Shown here piece by piece: positions 49,460 to 58,429 of a stretch of DNA of 64,000 nucleotides. Numbering within the stretch: the stretch's first letter is position 1; each line of letters starts with the position of its first letter. The stretch is taken from NCBI RefSeq assembly GCF_014205845.1, contig NZ_JACHCR010000026.1, positions 43,674 through 107,673 of the forward strand. Reading direction: 5' to 3'. The stretch comes from Mucilaginibacter cryoferens (GTDB taxonomy: Bacteria; Bacteroidota; Bacteroidia; Sphingobacteriales; Sphingobacteriaceae). Both the position numbers and the translations under genes were made by a program. A model generated the notes under the pieces. The model was not told the DNA's origin. It worked only from the letters and a program-made list of their open reading frames with translations, and did not search any database.

Positions 49460-50756
49460 GGCTTGGGTCTTTAACTTTGTTAATCATTATGAGGCTAAAA
49501 AAAACATGCATCGCTGCTTCAAAGCCGGCTACATACAGGTTAAGCAACAGTATGCCTCTAAGTGTAGAAATATTAATAAACGTGGCACATACAGCAATTG
49601 CCGCTATGCTTAAGGGAATAAGAATTATCGGTTTTATTGCCCAACCCCGATGTGTATATAATGAAAACGATGACCCCGCAATTAGTGCAACGCAACTGCC
49701 CGCAATATTTAATACCATCTCGTTTTTAAGGTTTGCGTACGACGGACCGAGCACCCACAAAATTGGAACCGGGAACAACCATACCACAAGAACTATCAGC
49801 GCCATCAGCACAAATAACAACACTTGTATTTTTAGGTAATTGCTCATTAAAACCCTTTTGTTATTGGGCAAGCGTGCAAAACGTGGCGATATTAATGTTG
49901 AAAAAAGCACATTAAACAAGCCCAGCACCATAACCAGCCTGCCAAGCGCGCCAACTTGTGCAACGGCCGTTGTTGAGCCAAAAATTGATATAAGCCAGAT
50001 GGTTATTTGACCCGAAGCGCAGTAGTAAATAGCACCGGGTAAAATCCTTTTAACAAACGCCAGTATTTCTATACGGATCAAAGGATCTGGCTGTTGATCA
50101 ATACGGGCATATTTGTAAGATGTTTTTCTTAATTGCAGGTTTGCCCAAATTTGTGGCAAGCCCGAAGCAAGCACCGCTATGTAAGCCCAGGGGAAAACAA
50201 ATATGGTAAGGCCCGTAAGTACCAGCCGTAAGATGTTTGTGCCAACCTGTATTTTTTGAAGCGGCGCTATGTCCTGTTTCAACTTGGGGGCAACCTCCAA
50301 TAAGGTACCTGATAACGACATGAAGAATGCCGGTATAAGCGATAATGTTATGAGCGATGCAAATAACCAGCCTGCACCATGATGTAGCAGCAAATACAAT
50401 AACACAGGTACGGCTACAATAAGGCTACCTACGGCAAATTTTTTTCTGAGATCTAAGCCGGTAGCGATAACCAGGCCCAGTTTTTCACGATCCATCCATA
50501 TTTTGCCGCCCTGCGACATTACGCCGGTTGATATTCCTCCATCGGCCAAAAGAATCATTGTGCCAAGCATCGTGTTTGCTAAAGTGTATAAGGCATACTC
50601 TTTTGTTGGCAGCAATCGTATAACAATAATTGCGCTTAAAAAACCAATTACCTGGATAATTAGCTGTGCCGATCCGGTGATGGTTATCAGCTTACCCCAT
50701 TCAATTGCTTTAGCATATTTTGAACTGAAGGGTAGGTTTTGAGCAGCAACTTTCAT
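49443..50756 (-). CDS. Wzx-type polysaccharide flippase
   Basis: 437 residues with about 12 hydrophobic helices and few charged loops, the architecture of MATE/MOP polysaccharide flippases. TITGSAQLIIQVIGFLSAIIVIRLLPTKEYALYTLANTMLGTM at the N-terminus is a recognisable Wzx/RfbX-type start, and the second half repeats the layout (ILAFVKRILPGAIYYCASGQITIWLISIFG). It would flip lipid-linked repeat units to the periplasmic face for polymerisation. It lies between the Wzc-type gene and the GT2 gene. Confidence 0.85.
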   Translation of the reverse strand: MKVAAQNLPFSSKYAKAIEWGKLITITGSAQLIIQVIGFLSAIIVIRLLPTKEYALYTLANTMLGTMILLADGGISTGVMSQGGKIWMDREKLGLVIATGLDLRKKFAVGSLIVAVPVLLYLLLHHGAGWLFASLITLSLIPAFFMSLSGTLLEVAPKLKQDIAPLQKIQVGTNILRLVLTGLTIFVFPWAYIAVLASGLPQIWANLQLRKTSYKYARIDQQPDPLIRIEILAFVKRILPGAIYYCASGQITIWLISIFGSTTAVAQVGALGRLVMVLGLFNVLFSTLISPRFARLPNNKRVLMSNYLKIQVLLFVLMALIVLVVWLFPVPILWVLGPSYANLKNEMVLNIAGSCVALIAGSSFSLYTHRGWAIKPIILIPLSIAAIAVCATFINISTLRGILLLNLYVAGFEAAMHVFFSLIMINKVKDPSHVVTE

Positions 50757-50862
50757 AGAGCGTATATTCCGGTATATAAACCGAGCGGTAGTATTAGGTT
50801 AGTAAAATAAACGAGCGTATCTTTTGTAGGATGATACAGCTATTTACAGTTGGCGGATGATA

Positions 50863-53193
50863 TTAGGCGCGCTGTTTTTTGAGTTTCGGATTTGCGTAAT
50901 AACTGTTATCGTAGTTATACCCGTAACCGTATTTTGTACGCTGAATGCCGTTGAAAACAATATTGAGGTTTGGGAGCTTATCTTCCTTAACCATTTGCTT
51001 AATAAATGTAAGTTCGGATTTATCGGTATAGCCTTGTTTTACAACGTATAGTGTAACATCGCATATTCTTGATAGCAATAACGCGTCTGTTACCAGGTGA
51101 AGTGGCGGGGTGTCAATTAAAATGTCGTCGTATTCGTCTCTCAATTTGCTGATCAGTACATCCAGTTTAATGCTGTCAAGTAATTCAGATGGGTTTTCGG
51201 GTATCGGGCCAGCACCAATAACTTTAAGTTGCGGATGTACACCAGATGGTTGAATGATATCCGACAGCTCAATTTCATTATTCAGGTAATTGCTTAGGCC
51301 CTTGTGTTGGGCAGATAAATTGAAAATGTCTGATATCTGGGGCCTGCGCATGTCAAGTTCCAGAACTATTACCTTGCGGTTGGTAGCAGCAAGCGCGGCC
51401 CCCATGTTGCTGGTAATAAAGCTTTTTCCTTCGCCGGCCACACTTGAGGTAAATAACGTTACGCGCCCACTTTGCCTGTTTTGAAACAATAAATGCAGGT
51501 TGGTACGTAACGATCTGAATTGCTCTGATATAGCGAACGCATTCTTTTCGAGTACTACAATTTTGCTTTTTCCTTTGTTTTGGTTCAATTCGCAAATAAC
51601 AGCAGCTCCGGTTAGTCTTTCTATTTCGGCACGGTTCAATACTTTATTTTTCAGAATATCGCGCCCATAGATGAATGATGCGGGCAGTGCTAAGCCAAGC
51701 AAAAGGGCAAGTACATAAGGCACCTGTTTTTTTGATTTTGGCGCTATATAGTACGGGTCTTCAACTGTACGTATTCCGGTAAGGGTAGAAGCATAGCTAA
51801 GTGAAACTTCTTCCTTTTTCTGCAACAGGTATATATATAGGTTTTCTTTAATACTCTGTTGCCTTTTTATGCTGATGTATTGCCTTTCCTGGCCGGGAAT
51901 ATTTTTGATTGAGGCTTCAAAACCTGAGTTATTGTGCTGCAGTTCGCGCTGAACCGATAACAAAGACGATTTAATACCGCTAATTGTTTCTTTTATTGCG
52001 GTTTTAGTTGCTTTAATTTGCCTGTTTAAGGGCTCAAATATAGGGTTCTGCTCTGGAGTGGTAGCCAAAAGCCTGTCGCGCTGCAGTTGCAGTTTCGATA
52101 ACTGATCTACCAAACTGATAAGGCCCGGATCTGAAATGCCCAGTGTGGCCGGAACATTGCCCGAGTTACTGGCAGCGTTGGCGTACCGTTCTATACCTTC
52201 TACAACGTTAAGCTGAACATTTACGTCATTTAAACGCGAATCGTTTGTTTGAACGTTATCTAAGTAAAATTTTGATTTCGAAGATATATCCGTTAGCCCA
52301 ATGCTGCTTTTAAAGCCTTCAACATCTTTCTCTACGTTGGTTAATTCGCCGGTAAGTGACGATAGCCTGTCGTCTATAAATTTAAGGGTGCTTTGGGTGG
52401 CTTTATTTTTATCCTCAATGCTCGAAACTTTATAAGCTTTTATAAGCTGGTTTAAAATTTCCTTTCCTCTTTCGGGTACTTCATCTTCTAGTTCCATATC
52501 CACAATAGGAGCATCTTTATTTAACGATACCAATATTGAACTTTGATATTGCGTTACAACGTCCTCCGGGTTTTGAATATTGATGTTAATTGTTTTACCA
52601 ATATAATTATCAATGTTTTTTGTTTTGGTTAATATCCATGAGCCAAAGCTACTTTTCAATTGCGTATTAAAGCTATAGCCGGGCGATTCTACATCGTTTG
52701 TTTTTATTGAAAAAGACTGCGCGTCCTTAATAAAAACAGATAGCGAAAAGTCGCGGGTTTCGCCAGAGGCTTGTATCAGTTTAAATTTCACCGGCGTTGT
52801 AGCATAAATATCTTTATTGCTATAACTTGCTGTCTCTTTATAACTGGTTGATAATTGTAGATCATTAACTACCTGCCTGATAAGCGGCCTGGATTTAATT
52901 AATTCCAGCTCGCTTTCTATATCTTTTGGCTGTCCAACAACATCAATCTCGGCAAGGGCTTCCTTGGCATCAGACGATTTTTTTTCGTCTTTTATAGCCA
53001 GCTTGGCCTTAATATCATAAACAGGTTTAGTGTTTTTGATATAAAAATAGGCAATGCACAAAGTAATAAGCAGGCAAGCCGCAAAAAGAGGCCAGCTGTG
53101 CAGGTATTTGCTAAATAATCCTCGAAGATCTTTTTGTGGGGTTTCGTCTTTATCATCAAATGCTGAGGATAAAAACAGGCGCTCGTTTTTCAT
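50863..53193 (-). CDS. wzc: Wzc-type polysaccharide chain-length tyrosine autokinase
   Basis: 776 residues. Two membrane helices (~33-52 and ~492-510) enclose a large periplasmic Wzz-like domain with coiled-coil segments (~250-465). The cytosolic kinase has Walker A SVAGEGKS (Lys590), Walker A' VIVLELDMRRP and Walker B DDILIDTPP. The tail YGYGYNYDNSYY is the tyrosine cluster phosphorylated in BY-kinases. It controls polymer length and export together with the Wza-type protein encoded 4 bp upstream. This is the fused proteobacterial/Bacteroidota form. Confidence 0.93.
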   Translation of the reverse strand: MKNERLFLSSAFDDKDETPQKDLRGLFSKYLHSWPLFAACLLITLCIAYFYIKNTKPVYDIKAKLAIKDEKKSSDAKEALAEIDVVGQPKDIESELELIKSRPLIRQVVNDLQLSTSYKETASYSNKDIYATTPVKFKLIQASGETRDFSLSVFIKDAQSFSIKTNDVESPGYSFNTQLKSSFGSWILTKTKNIDNYIGKTININIQNPEDVVTQYQSSILVSLNKDAPIVDMELEDEVPERGKEILNQLIKAYKVSSIEDKNKATQSTLKFIDDRLSSLTGELTNVEKDVEGFKSSIGLTDISSKSKFYLDNVQTNDSRLNDVNVQLNVVEGIERYANAASNSGNVPATLGISDPGLISLVDQLSKLQLQRDRLLATTPEQNPIFEPLNRQIKATKTAIKETISGIKSSLLSVQRELQHNNSGFEASIKNIPGQERQYISIKRQQSIKENLYIYLLQKKEEVSLSYASTLTGIRTVEDPYYIAPKSKKQVPYVLALLLGLALPASFIYGRDILKNKVLNRAEIERLTGAAVICELNQNKGKSKIVVLEKNAFAISEQFRSLRTNLHLLFQNRQSGRVTLFTSSVAGEGKSFITSNMGAALAATNRKVIVLELDMRRPQISDIFNLSAQHKGLSNYLNNEIELSDIIQPSGVHPQLKVIGAGPIPENPSELLDSIKLDVLISKLRDEYDDILIDTPPLHLVTDALLLSRICDVTLYVVKQGYTDKSELTFIKQMVKEDKLPNLNIVFNGIQRTKYGYGYNYDNSYYANPKLKKQRA

Positions 53194-53197
53194 AAGA

Positions 53198-53944
53198 TTA
53201 ATTTTTTAGAACACTGGTAAGCACTATGGTTATTACAGATAAGGCAGAAAGTATTAAGCTAATATTACGGTAGCTTCTATCGCCAGAATTTGATTTTGTT
53301 TTATCTGGCTGAACATAAATCACATCGTTGTTTTTAAGGTAGTAGTAGGGCGATTTAAAAAGGCTGGCCGATGTAAGGTCGATGTTTATATATTGTCGTT
53401 TGCCATCAAGTTCGCGTATTAGCAAAACGTTGTTACGAATACCCGTTATATTCAGGTCTCCGGCTAAACCCAGGGCCTCGGTTATGCTAACACGTTCGTT
53501 TTGGATCTGGTAAATATTAGGCCTTGCAACATCACCAATTACAGATATTTTAAAATTGATGATCCGTACGTTAACAGAAACTTGTTTTAAGTATTTGGTA
53601 AGCTTCGATTCTATTTGCTGCCTCAGATCATTTGTTGTAAGTCCTTCGGCTTTTAAGGTTCCGGCTAGCGGTAGCTGAATGTTGCCATCCATATCAACCA
53701 GGTAGCCGTTTATTTTATTGTTGTCATCTTTCCAGGCATCGGGATTTAGGCTGCTTACAGTTATACCTAAAATATCCTGTTTCTGAATGGTGAGCGGAGA
53801 GTAGTTATCAATATTTTCATTTAACGTACTTGAGCGGTTAACATTTTGAAAATAAGGGATGTTTTTATAGGAGTTGCAAGAAGTAGATGTAAAACAAATT
53901 ACAACTGAAAGTAACATCAGGCAAATGGTTGTATTGATTTTCAT
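53198..53944 (-). CDS. wza: Wza-type polysaccharide export lipoprotein
   Basis: 248 residues: lipoprotein signal ending FTSTSC, then the polysaccharide export domain (YSPLTIQKQDILGITVSSLNPDA), a SLBB-type beta-grasp (ISVIGDVARPNIYQIQNERVSITEALGLAGDLNITG) and a C-terminal hydrophobic helix (ISLILSALSVITIVLTSV), as in short Bacteroidota Wza proteins. It forms the outer-membrane export pore with the Wzc-type kinase. It is the first gene of the minus-strand polysaccharide transcript. Its upstream region (53945-54555) holds one copy of the 80-bp element. Confidence 0.9.
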   Translation of the reverse strand: MKINTTICLMLLSVVICFTSTSCNSYKNIPYFQNVNRSSTLNENIDNYSPLTIQKQDILGITVSSLNPDAWKDDNNKINGYLVDMDGNIQLPLAGTLKAEGLTTNDLRQQIESKLTKYLKQVSVNVRIINFKISVIGDVARPNIYQIQNERVSITEALGLAGDLNITGIRNNVLLIRELDGKRQYINIDLTSASLFKSPYYYLKNNDVIYVQPDKTKSNSGDRSYRNISLILSALSVITIVLTSVLKN

Positions 53945-54555
53945 GTATTTTGATTGGATTGTACTATATACTAAGTGCTGGAGAATGAGGCTGTACGTTT
54001 TAATTATATAACCTTGAAGTTGCGATAGTTAGGGGTTAGAGTAAGCTTATTATAAAGCTTCGCCATTTCACTTACAGTGATTGTATTTGCAATGAAATGT
54101 TTTTTTAGTTCACTAATCGTTAATTCCGATTGTGTTTTGGTAAAACATTTTCATAAAAGTAGGTGTATTGTTGCTATTGTCGCAATAATATGTCAATCTG
54201 ATACAAAGTGGGAAAATGTGTATAACAAAGAGACAGCATGTGTGAAAATGTGAGAAGCAGGAGGAGGGGAATCGAATATCCGGGTCATCAACTTATTGGA
54301 ATAATTAAAAAAGAACGGTTTGGTCTTTTTTTTAAAATGTGGTAAAGGAAGTGATCACATGGTGAAGAGTTTGCAGTGAGTAGTATGTATTAATATATTT
54401 ATTATAAATTTATTGAACCCTGGGATAAATAATAAGAACCAACAACCTGGTGGAGTGATTGAGCGCACTTGTATTGTAGGATGGTAAATTAATTAATGAT
54501 AACAGAAAATTAAATGGTACGATAATTACTACGTATATGTTATAAAAACCGAACC
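53945..54555. other. divergent control region between wza and upxY
   Basis: 611 bp without an open frame of note, AT-rich. It contains the 80-bp element at 54151-54230. Both the wza operon (minus) and upxY (plus) should start transcription here, leaving room for long leaders of ~200 and ~325 bases. Confidence 0.6.
54151..54230. promoter_or_regulatory. 80-bp conserved element, copy A
   Basis: Starts TCATAAAAGTAGGT and, 36 bases later, continues with ATCTGATACAAAGTG, GAAA, GTGTATAA. Copy B at 57348-57427 has the same blocks at exactly the same distances with no gap (TGATACAAAGTG identical, GTGTATAA identical). CTG-N20-TATAAC could be a promoter pointing to upxY; orientation is not certain. Confidence 0.65.
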
Positions 54556-55089
54556 GTGGAACCAAAAATACTTAAACTCAATAAAACTGCAGAGCAGTGG
54601 GTCGTTGTTTATACACGATCCAATTTCGAAAGGCGAATTGATAAAAATTTAAAGGAACAAGGTATTTTATCTTATTGCCCGGTAATAACATCCCGTAATA
54701 AATGGGCCGACCGTATAAAAACAGTCGAAAAGCCTTTTTTCTCATCTTATTTATTTGTGAAAGCATCGCCGGTTGAATTAACCAAGGTGAGGTACTCGGC
54801 AGGTGTAATTGATCTTATATCCAACAATGGTAAGCCGGTGGTTATAAGTGATCACGAGATTGAACAAATTAAAATGATCACTAAAAACTATTCTGATGCA
54901 CAGATAGTTAGCTTAAGAAGTCTCAGAGTGGGCGATAGGGTTAAAATAAAAGATGGTTTGCTTTTTAACATGGAAGGCCTGGTTAACAGAATAATGGGCA
55001 CAAAGGTGTTAATGGTTATTGAGCAGTTGGATTGTGCTGTTGTTGTGAAAGTAAGCGTCGATCAGCTGGCACTAAGTGTAGCTATTTAA
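54556..55089 (+). CDS. upxY: UpxY-family NusG-like transcription antiterminator
   Basis: 177 residues from GTG 54556. The N-terminal NGN domain (WVVVYTRSNFERRIDKNLKEQGI, with FFSSYLFVKASP) and the C-terminal KOW-type strand pair (LRVGDRVKIKDGLLFNMEGLVNRIMGTKVLMVIEQL) match UpxY/NusG paralogues, which let RNA polymerase read through long capsule operons in Bacteroides and relatives. UpxY genes are usually the first gene of the operon they control; here it is divergent from wza, so it must act in trans or drive another unit. No polysaccharide genes lie directly downstream on its strand. Confidence 0.88.
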   Translation: MEPKILKLNKTAEQWVVVYTRSNFERRIDKNLKEQGILSYCPVITSRNKWADRIKTVEKPFFSSYLFVKASPVELTKVRYSAGVIDLISNNGKPVVISDHEIEQIKMITKNYSDAQIVSLRSLRVGDRVKIKDGLLFNMEGLVNRIMGTKVLMVIEQLDCAVVVKVSVDQLALSVAI

Positions 55090-55182
55090 ATAACCCTATC
55101 CATGTATCATTTGCCGGCCACTATTTCTTTAAATATTTGATAGTAGCTGCCTGATATTTCATTTATTTTATTAATATTAATT

Positions 55183-55605
55183 ATGGACATTCATCACGGA
55201 AAAATTATCGAATTGGTTATTAGGCGTGAGGGATATAGTATAAGTGAATTGGCGCGACTTGCCAAAGTAAACAGGAGGTCGGTATATTATTGGTTTAACC
55301 AACAATACCTTAAAACAGAGTTGATTTACCAGGTAGGTATTTATATAAAGCACGATTTCTCTGTAGAATTTCCTCATTTATTTAAAACTGAAGACTTTAG
55401 TCAAATGAGTCCGCAGGCTGGTTTAAGATCTGATAAAGCTCCTCCACCAGATCAGCATGGTAGCGAATATTGGAAAGATAAATATTTGGATATTTTAGAA
55501 AAATATAACTTGCTTTTAACTAAAATAGCCGAAAGGTATACGGCAGAAATAGAATCTGAAATTGACAAAGATTTGCCACGTGCTGGCCTAAAAACAAATA
55601 GCTAG
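55183..55605 (+). CDS. HTH protein with C-terminal coiled-coil segment
   Basis: 140 residues. The N-terminal helix-turn-helix reads IIELVIRREGYSISELARLAKVNRRSVYYWFNQQYL (~8-43), where the SISELARLAKVNRRSVYYW helix pair fits a MerR/Xre-like DNA-binding unit. A proline-rich linker (~80-90) and a charged amphipathic helix (YWKDKYLDILEKYNLLLTKIAERY) follow, probably for dimerisation. It lies 93 bp after upxY on the same strand, suggesting a shared regulatory role for the polysaccharide locus. It is a candidate to bind the 80-bp elements, by location only. Confidence 0.75.
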   Translation: MDIHHGKIIELVIRREGYSISELARLAKVNRRSVYYWFNQQYLKTELIYQVGIYIKHDFSVEFPHLFKTEDFSQMSPQAGLRSDKAPPPDQHGSEYWKDKYLDILEKYNLLLTKIAERYTAEIESEIDKDLPRAGLKTNS

Positions 55606-55895
55606 CCTATACTTTCGTTCTGGTAGATGCTTTTCAGATAAAAGCTTATTTCTCTGAGAAATTTAAGTTGCGGCCTTACTTCCTCCATAGTAATATTTTG
55701 ATTTTCATTATCAATAATGGAGTCAGAAATTGATCCGATCATTGTGTCAAACCCTTCTTTTGTTATATCCATAAACAAAGCACAATGAGCTAAAAAATCT
55801 TTAAACTCATCTATATTAATATCGAAATCTATTCCATTAATATTAAAAATTTGTTTCCCCTTCTCACTGGAAAACCTTTTTTTCTCAATTATCAT
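55602..55895 (-). CDS. small protein of unknown function
   Basis: 97 residues, acidic, no signal or membrane helix. MIIEKKRFSSEKGKQIFNINGIDFDINIDEFKDFLAHCALFMDITKEGFDTMIGSISDSIID shows alternating strand-helix character. No family is recognised. It converges with the HTH gene and overlaps its last 4 bases. It may be a regulator partner or a lone small gene. Confidence 0.55.
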   Translation of the reverse strand: MIIEKKRFSSEKGKQIFNINGIDFDINIDEFKDFLAHCALFMDITKEGFDTMIGSISDSIIDNENQNITMEEVRPQLKFLREISFYLKSIYQNESIG

Positions 55896-56952
55896 TGGGC
55901 CTGGGCTTAGAAACTTTTAATGTATAAATAGCAAAATTGATTACCTGAACTGGAACTCTGTTTGATGTATTACGGGTTAGGAATTATAAAGGTTTCATGT
56001 TTTTTAAATTTATTACTGTTTTTACCGAAAGGATAACTTTACCGCAAAATGGCTAAAATGAATAAGGTATAAACAATAGAAATGGTGTCATTTTTCCATT
56101 ATTGGGAAATAAAATACCCATTTAGGCGAGATATTTACCCGGTAAAAAAGAGCCTTGTTGAGGGCTGTTTTAATGCTTTTGATTTTATTTGTCACATTGT
56201 TGTTGGGTAGGTATGGGATATATGGTGTTTTACGTTTATATTTTTATTTATTAGAATTAATATTTTTTTATTTATGGAGAATTTTCTTTGCTTTAGTGTC
56301 TTGTATAATTGTAATATTGTTTGTTATTTATTAATAAATATATAATTAATAAATATTATATTTACATAATCGCCAAGCAATCAATACTTTGTTGTTAATT
56401 ATTGGAATATATAATTGGTGTAGTGCTGGTTTTGCACATGTAATAGGGGCTAAAAGTGTGCCATAGATGAACAAACCGCTCATGATCACAATAGCGATAA
56501 AGTTGTAGTGTAGCCGACATGTATAGTTATCTCAAAAATAGATTAGAAAAGCCGGGAAGGTAACAAAGGGGGCAATTAATGTGCTCCCTCTTTAATAGTG
56601 GTTTTTGGATATATCTGGCTGAAAGCCTGTGCTATGGCGCAAAAGTTCCCGGGAATAGTAGTCGGGAGTTTATGGCATAAACCTTTTTTTAATTATGCTC
56701 GATTCAATAAAGATGGAATGGAGGACGAACTTGATTTCTGCAACCTGGAGTTAGTTTGCCTGAAATATCCATATATTAACAGGAAGCAAAGTAAGAGGCT
56801 GCCGATGATAATTTGTTTTAACAAATGCTTAGTTTGGGCCGACATAATATATTTTGTAAGTGTTTCTTCAAATATTTTTGTTAGTTAAAGTTCCTGGTAG
56901 TTGTGGGAAGGAGCTGCTTTTAATTGTTTTAAAGTAAGCAATTGGTATATCG
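55896..56952. other. long AT-rich non-coding region
   Basis: 1057 bp with strongly AT-rich stretches (notably 56210-56400). An open frame at 56598-56888 has no family resemblance, atypical residue use and no signal, so I do not call it. I see no repeat, terminator or RNA gene. Confidence 0.5.
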
Positions 56953-57102
56953 TTAATAAATTTTGCCCGTTTGTGTGTGAAACATAACAATAAGCAGTAA
57001 AATTAAAACCGGGATAATAAGCGCTAGTGATACATTTCTAAGTTGAATTGAATCGGCGTTGCCATAAATAACAGCTTTAAAAGATTGGGTTAAATTTTTC
57101 AT
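56953..57102 (-). CDS. possible 49-residue single-helix membrane peptide
   Basis: Reads MKNLTQSFKAVIYGNADS, then a hydrophobic helix (VSLALIIPVLILLLIVMF, ~24-41) and a short polar tail HTQTGKIY. The amphipathic start followed by a clean membrane helix is unlike random AT-rich sequence, so a genuine small membrane protein is plausible. It has no recognised family. An 80-bp element copy (57348-57427) lies ~245 bp before its start. There is no clear ribosome-binding site, which is normal in this phylum. Confidence 0.4.
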   Translation of the reverse strand: MKNLTQSFKAVIYGNADSIQLRNVSLALIIPVLILLLIVMFHTQTGKIY

Positions 57103-57485
57103 TTTATATTGATTAAGGTTAAAGCGTTATATTGACAATCAGTATTACACCATTAAGGCCGATGAACGATTGTGCGTTTATAACCCAACTGATCTCCGAC
57201 TTCGCGTTTTAAGCTGCCTGTCTAAAAGTTTAATTTACCGCCCAAATTTGTCATTCTGTAGCTGCTGCATGTGCTAAATTTTACCAGAGGGTAAAGCATT
57301 ATTTTATGCTGCCAAATGCATATTTTTAAGTGCTAACTGAAAGATTATCATAAAAATAGGTCAAATTTTCTCCCGTAAAATAAAAAGTTGTAATTTGATA
57401 CAAAGTGTGAAATAGTGTATAATAATTTCACATATACTTTGTAGTATGCGGCTGGATATGCAAGCTGCTTTTAAAACCCTATTAT
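57103..57485. other. divergent control region before the esterase gene
   Basis: 383 bp without genes. It carries the second copy of the 80-bp element at 57348-57427; the rest shows nothing I can assign. Confidence 0.6.
57348..57427. promoter_or_regulatory. 80-bp conserved element, copy B
   Basis: TCATAAAAATAGGT followed at the same spacing as in copy A by ATTTGATACAAAGTG, GAAA and GTGTATAA. TTTG-N20-TATAATAA fits a promoter 59 bp before the esterase ATG. Downstream, ATTTCAC...ACTTTGTA (to ~57446) is an inverted match to ATACAAAGTGTGAAAT, so this copy also forms a dyad. Confidence 0.65.
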
Positions 57486-58358
57486 ATGATGAAATCAATT
57501 ACCTGTGCGCTAATTTTGGTAACAATGCTTGGTAGTTTTGCATTACAGGCAGCCTCTGTTGATACTATAGCGGTGCAAAGTAAGGTAATGCAAAAAACTA
57601 TCAACGCCTGTGTAGTATTGCCCGATGATTATAAAAAATCTAAACAAAGCTACCCGGTAATTTACCTGCTTCATGGTGGTAGCGGTAATTACCGCGATTG
57701 GCTTTCGAAACTGGCCGATAAGCAATTACTACATAAACTGGCCGACCAATATGGGGTGATCATTGTAACGCCGGATGGTAGTCCGTTTGGGTATTATTTT
57801 GATAGCCCGTTGGATAAAATAAGCCAGTACGAAACTTTTATAGCCAAAGAGGTGGTACTGCAGGTTGATGCAAGCTATCGTACCATTAATAATCGTAAAG
57901 GGCGTATTATTGCCGGCTTATCAATGGGTGGGCACGGCGCTATGTACATAGCCACACTCCATCCCGATGTATATTGTGCCGCGGGAAGTATGAGTGGTGT
58001 TATGGATTTAAATACTGCTATTTGGAAAGTACCGGCAGATTTTGCCAAATCGCGTGATGTTAATTTTGAAAAGTTATTGGGCCCAAAAAAGGAGGGAGAT
58101 AACCCTTATCCCGGCTACTCGGTAGTTACGCTGGTCGATAAAATGAAAGCCAATAACGTAAAGCTTATTTTTGACTGCGGAGCCGATGATATTATGATTG
58201 AGCCTAACCGCGAACTTCATCGCCTGCTAACCGCCAATGGTACACCACATGATTATATTGAACGCCCCGGCAAGCACGAGTGGCCGTATTGGGAAAACGC
58301 AGTCAGTTACCAGTTTCTTTTCTTTCAGAAAGTGTTTAAGGCAAACGGTGTTTTGTAA
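57486..58358 (+). CDS. secreted alpha/beta-hydrolase esterase (esterase-D/feruloyl-esterase type)
   Basis: 290 residues with a signal peptide (to ~QAAS, residue 24). The hydrolase core is clear: YLLHGGSGNYRDW (oxyanion loop), the nucleophile elbow GLSMGGHG with Ser146, an Asp in FDCGADD (~230-235), and His264 in GKHEWPYW. This pattern is that of the esterase-D/Ag85/feruloyl-esterase group often used in polysaccharide deacylation. An element matching that before wza lies directly upstream, so it could deacylate the exported polymer; that link is inferred. It converges with the RRM gene at a shared terminator. Confidence 0.87.
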   Translation: MMKSITCALILVTMLGSFALQAASVDTIAVQSKVMQKTINACVVLPDDYKKSKQSYPVIYLLHGGSGNYRDWLSKLADKQLLHKLADQYGVIIVTPDGSPFGYYFDSPLDKISQYETFIAKEVVLQVDASYRTINNRKGRIIAGLSMGGHGAMYIATLHPDVYCAAGSMSGVMDLNTAIWKVPADFAKSRDVNFEKLLGPKKEGDNPYPGYSVVTLVDKMKANNVKLIFDCGADDIMIEPNRELHRLLTANGTPHDYIERPGKHEWPYWENAVSYQFLFFQKVFKANGVL

Positions 58359-58371
58359 TAATGTGCAATAT

Positions 58372-58410
58372 ACCAAATGAGCAAAAGTGACGTACTTGTG
58401 CTCATTTGGT
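58372..58410. terminator. bidirectional terminator between esterase and RRM genes
   Basis: ACCAAATGAGCA (58372-58383) pairs with TGCTCATTTGGT (58399-58410) over 12 bp, and further pairs AAGT/ACTT extend the stem toward a small loop. It lies 14 bp after the esterase stop and 20 bp from the convergent RRM stop. Confidence 0.75.
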
Positions 58411-58429
58411 TTGTATAAAATGCAATTAG

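Noticed and set aside
28983..53944. Whole locus as an LPS core cluster
   Set aside because: The Wza, Wzc, flippase, polymerase-like and UpxY set shows a Wzy-type exopolysaccharide or capsule locus; the heptose genes alone do not make it LPS core.
56598..56888. 96-codon open frame in the gene-poor region
   Set aside because: No family resemblance, no signal or fold, unusual residue mix and AT-rich setting; most likely a chance frame.
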